64,000 nt of DNA from Cotesia glomerata (lineage: Eukaryota; Arthropoda; Insecta; Hymenoptera; Braconidae): positions 30,293,525 through 30,357,524 of the forward strand of contig NC_058159.1 in the NCBI RefSeq assembly GCF_020080835.1, written 5' to 3'. Made by a program: the position numbers and the translations under genes. Below, piece by piece: positions 1 to 8,941 of this stretch (position 1 is its first letter; each line of letters starts with the position of its first letter). A model generated the notes under the pieces. That model made no database searches and was not told the origin of the DNA. It saw only the letters and a program-made list of their open reading frames with translations.

Positions 1-430
1 GTTCACGAAAAAAAAATTCATATTTTTCAATTATGGCTTTTAATAGTTCAAAACTTGGTCGGAATGTTTCAAATTACATTTAGAAATTTTTTAAAAACGA
101 ATTCTGTGACATTCCACCCCCCTGGCGTGCCCGTGCGTGGGCGTCAAATTAAGAAAAAATTCGTAAATTTCAATCTATAGCTATTAATACTTTGAAACAT
201 GGCCAGAATGCTTTTTTGGCGTTTTTGAGCTGTTAAGAATAAATTTCATTAAATTCTACCCCCACATGTCCGTGCGTGGGCGTAAAATTAAAAGAAATTG
301 TACCTTTTAATCTATAGCAGCTAAAGGATTGAAACTTGACCAGATTGATTTTTTTGGAGTTTTTGAGCTGTAAAGAATTAATTTTATGAAATGCCACCCT
401 CACAAATCCTTGCGTGGGCGTTAATTAAAA
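1..430 (+). repeat. ~139-bp tandem repeat array, about three units
   Basis: The phrase CGTGCGTGGG recurs at 132 and 271, and as a one-base variant at 409, giving periods of 139 and 138. Each unit also repeats a C-rich run just before this phrase, a TTGAAAC.TG.CCAGA block and TTTTTGAGCTGTAAGAAT-like sequence. Units differ by scattered substitutions and small indels. The array appears to be the internal minisatellite of the Helitron that ends at 635. Confidence 0.85.
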
Positions 431-635
431 AATTATAAAATTCAATTCCTAAAGGATAATAAGAAGGCATTAAATATAAAAAAAATTAAAAATTTTTATA
501 TAAGGTAAAAGCCCTAATAGATGATCATGTACCATTATATGATCACTCTATGTATTTGTATACCTATATTTGTGAATATAGATATACAAATACACGTATA
601 TTGTACGCCACGCGAAGCGGGCGGGTAACGGCTAG
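1..635 (+). mobile_element. Helitron family B, 3' part (5' end lies outside the window)
   Basis: The 3' terminus has the layout of a rolling-circle Helitron. A GC-rich stem-loop around CGC-GAA-GCG (610-621) is followed by GGGCGGGTAACGG and then CTAG (632-635), with a T immediately after. A longer subterminal hairpin lies at 552-593, with arms GTATTTGTATA and TATACAAATAC. The interior at 1-430 is a ~139-bp tandem array. No Rep/helicase coding sequence is visible, so the visible part is non-coding. The element abuts the (AT)n core of a family A Helitron copy, which it appears to have invaded at an A/T site. The 5' end, and therefore the total length, cannot be seen. The CTAG end, hairpin and T flank are seen; the family assignment follows from general Helitron structure. 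Confidence 0.7.
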
Positions 636-864
636 TTATATATATATGTATATATGAAAAATATATAAAAATGCATGTGGGTACTCAAATGAAAGCTCTT
701 GATGAGTGTAACATCGGGATGAGCTTATATCTTTAAAAACGTCTATATTTAAGAAAGTACAGTGCCATTCAATAAAAATCATTATTTAATAAAGCAAAAT
801 TTTATTTATTTATTTATAGTTCACAAGTCACGGCAGTCACATAGTGACTGCAAGGTTGCTATAG
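636..864 (+). mobile_element. Non-autonomous Helitron family A, copy 1 (3' half, interrupted by family B)
   Basis: It begins in the (AT)n core and reads through the right palindrome arm (GTGGGTACTCAAATGAAAGC, then GATGAGTGTAACATCGGGAT). It continues into the family tail TTTAATAAAGCAAAATTTTA and the terminal hairpin GCAGTCAC-ATA-GTGACTGC (833-851). The terminus reads CTATAG rather than CTAG, so one dinucleotide appears to have been inserted. The 5' half should lie to the left of the family B element, outside the window. Confidence 0.8.
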
Positions 865-1982
865 TATTATACTTAAATCATTTTCTTAAAATTGATCAAT
901 TTTAAATGAAAATTTGGTCGAAATTTTTTGTTATAATTCTATTCTAGTAAAATATGACCACTCGGATAGTTTAAAAATATTATTTATTCTTTGAATAATT
1001 TCAATGAAAATTCAAGACTTTTAAGAAAAATTTCTATTAATATTCAACAATAAAAATTTTATTAAAATTGATGAATGAATAAATATAAAAAATAAAATAT
1101 GATTAAAAGTTATTTAAAAACACCGGTAGGCCTACGCTCCTTCCGGTTCTCGTTTGATCGCGGATCTTACTCTCCATCAGCCGAAGCATTTGCCTTTGTT
1201 GACTCTGTTGACTAAGACAACAACGACATATATTTATACTATACTACTTGCGCCCAGCGGAAACGATTATGGTCTGGAGAATTGCGCGAGTAGGCGCCGG
1301 GTACTGAGTGTGGGATGGACTCGCGATCACGAGTCATCGCCTGCACGTATTCCACATCCACACAGGCAAGTATTAAACCTCGGAGTGTAGGTACGTTTAA
1401 TAGTACCCAGCGAAAATAATAAGATAGGATTATACACCAACGACGGACAGAAACAGAGAGGGAGAGTACTCTGTATACTCTGTATACTCTGTACATGCAT
1501 GATATGAGTCATCCGAATACGAAAGAGCAAGAGTAAGAGGTGAGACGCGCGTGCGAGTCGTATAAACGCGTGGATAGGAGCACGTGGGCGAACGTTTCCA
1601 GCGGAGAAACTACTGTCTAGACACCATTCAGTCCTCATTGATCTTTTTCATTGCTCGCGGACTTTTCTTTACCGACGGACCGATAAAGTCTGCAAAAATT
1701 AACCCAAGTTAAGGAGTACGAGCATTGCATCAATATTTTACTTCTTTTTATTAATGGGAGTGAATAAACTTTATTTATTTATTAATCTTTATCATTTCAC
1801 TCTTGCTATTTATAGTAACGTCGCGAGCTGCTTGATAGAGAGGGGTACTATATTTTATAGCTTGAATGTCCAGGAGAAAATTCATGTCAATATATATGAA
1901 ATGAAAAATCGTGTGAAATTAAAAAAAAATTGAAAAATTCTCGTTTTTTATAGAAAAAAAAAAATGATAAAAAATTTCTCAC
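865..1982. other. Non-coding stretch, no supported gene
   Basis: 865-1120 is very AT-rich. 1121-1700 is a GC-richer patch whose short open frames overlap on both strands. It includes a (TACTCTG)n-like run at 1467-1492. The rest returns to AT-rich sequence with A-runs near 1922 and 1952. I see no splice pair or protein similarity. Confidence 0.5.
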
Positions 1983-2025
1983 CATATTAGTACAGAAGTT
2001 TAGAAATTGGGAAAGTTTCACTCAC
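1983..2025 (-). other. Candidate recursive-splice (ratchet) site with 43-nt RS-exon, site 1
   Basis: On the minus strand a long pyrimidine tract ending TTTTTTTCTTCTGTTTCAG (2046-2028) is fused directly to GTGAGTGAA. An acceptor and a strong donor therefore share one AG/GT junction at 2026/2025. A possible branch-point TTAAC lies just upstream of the tract. A second donor, ATG followed by GTGAGAAAT, lies exactly 43 nt downstream (junction 1983/1982). That is the known arrangement of an RS-exon behind a ratchet point. The segment hits an in-frame TGA in the GTGAGTGA start, so it is unlikely to be an ordinary coding exon in that frame. A similar 43-nt segment is at 28952-28994. The splice signals are seen; use in splicing is inferred. 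A chance juxtaposition remains possible. Confidence 0.4.
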
Positions 2026-2056
2026 CTGAAACAGAAGAAAAAAAGATAAATGTTAA

Positions 2057-2649
2057 TCTATAATATTAAGAGAATAAGAAAACTTCTATGTCCAGGATAA
2101 TTATATGATAAAATCGGTTTTTTTAGTTGAATTTAGTGTCATTGCAAAGGTCTTGACTTGAATTTGTGCCTTTTCAAGGTTTTATATCATTGTCACCGAT
2201 AGTCAATTTATGAAGATAAGTATTTAGGCTGCATTCGAAAATGCTCTATCTCGAGAAACATAATTAAGAAATAAGCTTGTATCTCGTGAACTATTGACAT
2301 TTTTAAAGATATAAGCTCATCCTGATGTTACATTCATCGCGACCTTTCATTTGAGTACCCACATCAATTTTTCATATATTTATATATATTATATGTATGT
2401 ATATATGAAAAATATATCAAAATGCATGTAGCTACTCAAATGAAAGCTCTTGATGAGTGTAACATCGGGATGAGCTTATATCTTTAAAATTGTCAATAGT
2501 TAAGAAAGTAGAGTGCAATTTAACAAAATTAAAAATGACCTTGTATCTTGAAAACTATTGACATTTTTTAAGATATAAGCTCACCCCGATGTTACACTCA
2601 TCGAGACCTTTCATTTGAGTACCCACATCAATTTTTCATATATTTGATA

Positions 2650-2725
<76 letters not shown>

Positions 2726-2734
2726 ATTTGCTAG
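2057..2734 (+). mobile_element. Non-autonomous Helitron family A, copy 2 (3' deleted)
   Basis: The 5' terminus TCTATAATATTAAGAGAATA follows an A. The interior has the family phrase GGTCTTGACTTGAATTTGTG and one complete palindrome (about 2280-2510). It then has the left arm of a second palindrome (2545-2640) that runs into a 66-bp (AT)n tract. The second right arm and the terminal hairpin are missing; the element appears to close at TTTGCTAG (2731-2734) followed by T. The right boundary is less certain because only the last few bases match the family end. Confidence 0.85.
2655..2720. repeat. (AT)n microsatellite, 33 units
   Basis: An uninterrupted AT dinucleotide run occupies the loop of the second palindrome of Helitron copy 2. 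Other copies have only short AT runs at this position, so the tract has expanded in place. Confidence 0.95.
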
Positions 2735-2798
2735 TAATAATAAAAATAATTATATTGTTCTATTTTAATAAAAATGAATTTTTATTAAGATGGAAGCT

Positions 2799-2840
2799 GG
2801 ACCTCACAAAAAGGTCCAGGGTTCGATTCCTGGCATGAGT
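2799..2840 (+). other. tRNA-like fragment (B-box / T-arm), possible SINE head or tRNA relic
   Basis: GGACCT-CACAAAA-AGGTCC forms a 6-bp stem with a 7-nt loop (2799-2817). It is followed at once by CCAGG-GTTCGATT-CCTGG (2816-2833), a T-arm with a perfect B-box GGTTCGATTCC. The two stems overlap by two bases and no A-box or acceptor stem is visible, so this is not a functional tRNA. It lies about 65 bp downstream of a Helitron end. A related B-box lies at 19183-19193. Confidence 0.45.
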
Positions 2841-4714
2841 AATATAAAAAGTGCTTCAATAGTTCAATATATTTTTTTCTGAATAAATTTAATGATAAAA
2901 ATTTATTAATTAAATATGATTGTTCGAATTTAAAAAATTTGATAATTTATAAATAATTAAAAAATATAAGGTATAAAATAATTTAACTGACATTAATAGA
3001 ATTACCCGGGAAAAAAATAATAAAAACCATCAATATCACCCTTTTCCCGACAATTAATATCAACTCGATCACTCCCAGCGGAGCAGTACCAGAAATCCTT
3101 TTCACTTGGTTAAGTAATATTGACTACATTTCTCCGGATGTAGTTTACGTTGTACACACTCCATTAAAAATCAGGACGGTGCACATCGCGCATTAGATAA
3201 AATGAAATAAATGGTATCGGGTAATTGATTAATGTGATTTTTCTCAGACTGGATGAAGTTCAGCAGATCGTTACCAGACAGAGAAGCTATTTCCGATCCT
3301 CTATTCCCTAGTTGAACCCATTTGCGAACTCGCTACCGGGCATTTTCCGCGCTGTCGAGAGCGGGCAAAAAATCCAAAAAAACATCGGATAGATAGATAG
3401 ATAGATAGATAAAGCTTCTCTAGTTCTCCCACCTCCCGCCCCAAATCCAACTCTACCTCCAGTTACAGTTACAGTTACAGCGACTTAAAATCCAGAACCA
3501 ATTTTCAATTTATACAAAAGTAAATAGTTTATCTTCACAGCTAGTGTCGGGATTCACGTTAATACTTTTGCTGGAATTATAATAATAATTAAATAAAACT
3601 CAATGGACAGGAGGACACATTTAGCATCTGGCATCAAGCTCATTTAATCCTTCCAGCATTAAAACAATTAATTATAATAATTGGAGATTTACCGAACAGG
3701 AACAGATAGCCCGCATTAATAGATAAATATTCAAAGTCCTAACTCCCGGGATTTTAATTGCAACAATTATTATAATTATACTAATGATAATGATAATTTA
3801 CATGCAGGCCAGTTCAAAAACAAAACGCTTTTTCAATTAGAATTCGATGATAATCACGCGAATTTAATTATCTGTTTTAATTCACCCGTATGCGAGCGCA
3901 CTGTTGTGAGTATGTGAATGCGCGCATCCATTATATATATCTTTTCGGTAAAGAGTTATATATGTACTGGAGACTCGAGAGTATATTGTATATTGTGTAT
4001 TGCCCTGAACTGGACCGAAATCGACTGTGAATTTGGCATGCAAATGCAATTGCCCCGGCATTACATGTAAATATTTACGAGCCATCAGGAATAGCACAAG
4101 TTTCGGCGTACTGGCAGATATCACTGTACTAGTCGGAATATAATCGCTCGAAAGTGGAAGTGGACCCGAAAGTGCATTTCGACTACTCTCTACTGCTCTC
4201 TGCAGTTTATAGTTTATCAGATGAAAAGGCCTCGATTTCAGTCTGCAATACTGCCCCAACGTGACTGTTAATTCGACGTGATGCGTCCTACTCCCCTTAA
4301 TTTATCGCTCCGAGCTCTCGAAACGGTCCATAGTTTCCTGCATTGCTGTGTAGTCTGATACTATCCACTGGTACGAGGATCTAGATTGGAAACGGGAGAT
4401 TGTATGAATTTTTGAGGCGACAACGGATTAACTTTTACAAACAACTATGCATAACTTGTTTTATTGGATAGTTTTGGTGAACTATGTTCTTGATTAAGTT
4501 GTAAATTTCTCGGGTTGTTTTCGCGATTGATGTCTGCTCGGTTTCTCATTTTTAACGTTCAAGGGTTATTAGTTTTGAAAGTTTTAGTAGAAAATTTAAA
4601 AATCAATTTTTGATTGAAATTTTGAGATCTCAATGAAGGGATTTTAATGAAAAATTAGGAAATAAATTTTTGATCTAAATATTACAGGTAAAAATTGACA
4701 AATCAATCTGATTT
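2841..4714. other. Non-coding stretch with short microsatellites
   Basis: It contains (GATA)n at 3388-3411 and a (CAGTTA)n-like run near 3463-3480. A GC-richer patch at 3890-4330 has only overlapping short frames on the two strands. The phrase GTTAAGTAATATTGA at about 3110-3124 recurs near 13815. From about 4540 the sequence consists of degenerate repeats of TTTTTGATTCAAAT. No gene is supported. Confidence 0.5.
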
Positions 4715-5050
4715 TAATGTTGGGATAAAAAGTCTATAAAATAGATTTTTGATTCAAATATTGGAAGTAAAAATTGTCATTTTTGAAAGCAAGTTTTGAA
4801 ATAAACAATTGGTGATTCAAATTTTGCAAATATAAATGCAAAAAGCAATTTTTAATTTAAATATTGGAATAAATCAATTTTTGATTCTAATTTTGGGATA
4901 AAAAGCCTATAAAATAGATTTTTGATTCAAAAGTTGGAGGTAAAAATTGTCATTTTTGAACGCAAGTATTGAAATAAACAATTGGTGATTCAAATTTTGG
5001 AAATATAAATGCAAAAATCAATTTTTGATCTAAATTTTGGGATCAAAAAT
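4715..5050. repeat. Two-unit tandem duplication, 173-bp period
   Basis: GGGATAAAAAG.CTATAAAAT occurs at 4722 and 4895. Both copies continue through the same series of TTTTTGATTCAAA-type motifs (GGTAAAAATTGTCATTTTTG, AACAATTGGTGATTCAAATT). The units differ at roughly one base in ten by eye. The array appears to grow out of the shorter degenerate repeats that begin near 4540. Confidence 0.8.
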
Positions 5051-8000
5051 AAATTATTAATCAAATATTCGTTTAAAAAAATGTATTAATATTAATTAAT
5101 ACAAGTACTAAATTAATGTCATTTAAAGCTACGAACCGTAAAATAATATGTATCAAGTACACCGGTAGGATGAATATAAAAAAATAATAAAACATCAGCA
5201 GCACTAAATTACCCATAAAACATCATACAGGAGTAATGAATACATTTGAGAACCGGTGTTTTAAAATCAAAAGCATCACCAGGTAGGGCACCGTTTTACC
5301 AACTTTAATTTAGGTTCCTTTTCATCACCTGACCCCGCGCCCTTTGGGAGCTCCAGCCTCATACACAGTATGCTCTCTGGTATGTTGAACACACTGATGC
5401 ATGGAATTCACTTTGCACAATGTGACTGATGCAAACGTTTTTTGGGGCCTCCAGGCGGACGTAGATCAAAATACGATATGCAGCGGTGGTGAATGGCGAG
5501 CTTTTTTCATCCAAAAGGAGGAAAGAATAACGAATAGAGAGAAAGACTCAGCTTTGTGTGTGAGCGTGTTTTCGCTCTACATGTAAAATGTAAATGCTTA
5601 ATGCTGATGTTAATGTATGTATTCGTAGCACGGTGCACGGTACACTCTTCTTTGGTGGCGAACGCGAAAAAAGGACGCTGAAGTAAACGGTCTGTGTATA
5701 TATGCATTTTTATTATTTCTTTTAATCGCGATTCCCGTGGTCTACTTTCGCGGAGACGTAAACACAAAGCCCTCGCTTTCGACATTGCGAATGCAATCAC
5801 AAGTACGTTTATTGTTGTTCGTCTCAATGATGTCTGAAAATTAAACCGAGAGCTTTTGTAGAAGTGTGAGAATGTTTGCAAATAAACGTAACCGGGTTTG
5901 CATCTTGATCACGCGTCATTCATGACTTGCTAGACCGGCGAGACGATTATTCAAATTCAAAAGTCAAGTAGTTCGCTTTTCCTTTACGAGTTTCACTTGT
6001 GAGAAAATAAAAGTCTGCTGTAAAATGTTTGTACACGGATGGATCTGCAATCACCGGGTTGATATATATCACGGGCACGTGGCTCTCGGCTATTTTGGTA
6101 CTCGGGGCTTGCAAGTCAACCTTCATCGGATTCCAGTCAAGTTTACGCGGAATGTCGCGGTTTAGACGTCATTGAAAAAGTTAATCTTTGACTCTATTCT
6201 ATAAAAATTAACACAATAGTTTCTTTAGTTTTTGTTACGCTTCAGAACGTCTGCAATGCTGACGAACAAAACTGTTTGCAAATCGAAATTAGATAAAAAG
6301 CACAAGCTGAAAATTTGTCTGCAAAATCATCAAGTTTTCCTTCAACAAAAGTGATTTAAACTTTGAAAGTTTGCAGACGAAAACAAGCAGTCTTTCACCT
6401 CAAGAATCACCGCAAGTTTTTGAATTCTCCCTCTTCAATTGTCTGATGTGTCGACGAACTTTAAGAACACATTACGGGGCTACAGTATATATTGTACATT
6501 CAAGAAAAAAAAAAAATTTGGAAAATCCAAAAGTGCACGACTCATAATGTTCATTCTATTATGAAATATTAATAAAATAAAAAAGGTGAAAAAAACAACT
6601 AAAATAGCACGATAATGCGTACACGCCTCTAGTGGGATGATTGTACACAACATATATAGAGATACAGTCTTCTGATTTTTGTTTTATTTTATTAATTGTT
6701 TATAAACGACACTGAATTACCTAGCCATTCGCATTCGATGACCTACAATTCTTTCAAAGAATTAAAAAAAAAAAAAATTAACCCAATTAATGTATTTTTT
6801 CGCAAGTTACAGTGTTTCCGGAGTTTCATACATGACGGACAGGAAAATTTTTTGACCTATTTTAATGTTTTTTTCCGTTTCTATTGCACTAAATCAATTT
6901 TTGAAAAATGTCAAATTAATCTCCTTTAAATTATCTTGACGATAACATGCAACATATCTTGATTTCGTGAACTAACAAGACTAAAATAATAAAAACAGGT
7001 GCCGAAGTGAGGCGAAAAAAATTTTTCGATTGTAAAGCACTCTCTGATGCTTCGCATCAGGAGCCGTGCAAAATCTGAAAAAAAAAAAAAAAAAACGTCT
7101 TTTCGATAGTTTTTAAACAGTTTGTGTTTTTAATTATGATGACTGTTTTTTCTGTGCAGAATAAATTGCAAAAATCAAGCTTTAACAGATCCACTTCAAT
7201 TTCAAATAGCGAACCGCTTTTTTTTTGAATTTACGCGCTATTCCATTAAATATTCCAACCCTCGATGTTAATTCAGCATGCGAAATGCGCATAATGACTC
7301 GTGATGAAAGCCCATGAATAAAACTCACCAAAACAAACCACCGCTCGTAATTAATTTACAAAATTCAAATTTATGAAGAGCCTTAATGTCCGTACCACTT
7401 GGCCTTTTGGACTTCCCACTGAATAGCACTTGAATCACCTGGGTCAGCTTCCATTCAATTTTAAGCAATATCATACAAATATGTACAAACACAAACAAAA
7501 CAAAGTGAAAAATAAAATTAATAATGATAATGATAAATTAACCCATATAGTGTCTTTGAAACCATTTCGTTTGAGCAGAGTGTCTTCTTCTCTAATATAA
7601 TCCAGGTTGGATGAAATGAAGTTGGTAATCCAGGAGAGATGCACGATAATTCCATATGTAAACGTGGGATTTTCGTTGGCTTACAAAGTCTCGGGGTCTT
7701 TCTCCCTCGCTCTCAGTTATTCCTGGCAGTGGTTCATTAGTCTGCGCTTTAAGCTTAGCCACTCTTACTCTTGCTCTGGCTTGGAGAGGAGCTTAACACA
7801 CGAAACTGTCTGGGTGATATGACGGTGGAGACGCGCACACTCGAACCCTCTTATAAGCGTTTTGACGGGTATTCCCAGTAAACTCTCACCAGTTAATTAT
7901 AACGTGTGTCTAAAATTCAAACTCTAATGTGTTTTCTCCATGCACATACATATATTTATTATAATGCATGAACCAGACAGACGGAACTTCAGATGCTATT

Positions 8001-8864
8001 ATTATTTTCCACGATAATGTTTCAACGAAACTAGAACGCGTAAAGTTTTAATAAACGCAATTACCCAGTGCCTCGAGGTAAACCTGGTAAGTCCAGTTGG
8101 TCATCAGTAGGAGCGAGTAGTGGGACTATCTATCTGTCTATCCGTGCTCGTGCTCCAATATGTATTATATGTGGAAAACTGAAGCTAAAGTTAAAGCCGA
8201 CGCTGAAGCTGAAGCTAAAGCTAAAGCTAAAGGTGTACGAACAAACTCACTACTGAGTACTTTTATAAATGCAGGTGCATCCACCGTTGCAAGTACGAAT
8301 AATAATAATCAGAGTTGTTGTATTTTCACCGGTCACAAGTGCCTACTTCCTCTAGTAGTCCTTCTCCCTCCTGCTCCTGAGTGATGATCATACCAGACTA
8401 CTCACGGGATTTAACATCACTGGAGAGTTATTTTCTTTTATTGCGTTTGCATGTATGGATAAATATATGATGTAGAATGGACTACTGTAAGAGAGTAGCA
8501 CAGAGTCCACGACGGACGTAACCAACGTAGAAGGATAGATGCGGCTGGCTGCTCGTAAATCACATAATTAGTCTTCCTTCCAATTTTCTCACTCATTCTG
8601 GTTATATTTTACGAGCACATTTATGTTTATATTTATACTTTGCTCATCAACTAGACTCTCTTTATTTTTTATACTTTATGCCTGTCTGTATGAACATTTT
8701 TTAATTACACTTTGAACGACCGCCATTTTTTACTACGTATGGAAATTAAAATTAAAATTGAAACTTGGGAGAGAAATTATTTAGGTCTTTCGGGAGAAGA
8801 ATCGTGGGTGGTTTCGATGAAGAAATATCAAATGCTGGAAATCTGGTGGAGCAAAAACGACCAG

Positions 8865-8866
<2 letters not shown>
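5051..8866. other. Non-coding stretch, mixed composition
   Basis: AT-rich sequence alternates with GC-richer patches (5290-6170, 7560-7860, 8050-8580). A compact hairpin CTGATGC-TTC-GCATCAG lies at 7044-7060, before an A-run at 7078-7095. A hexamer array of GAAGCT/AAAGCT units at 8181-8232 encodes only low-complexity peptides. No splice-flanked open frame or recognisable protein is present. Confidence 0.5.

Positions 8867-8938
<72 letters not shown>
8867..8938. repeat. (AT)n microsatellite, 36 units
   Basis: An uninterrupted 72-bp AT run. Unlike most long AT runs here it is not enclosed by Helitron palindrome arms. It runs into a (GATGAT)-like stretch on its right. Confidence 0.95.
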
Positions 8939-8941
<3 letters not shown>

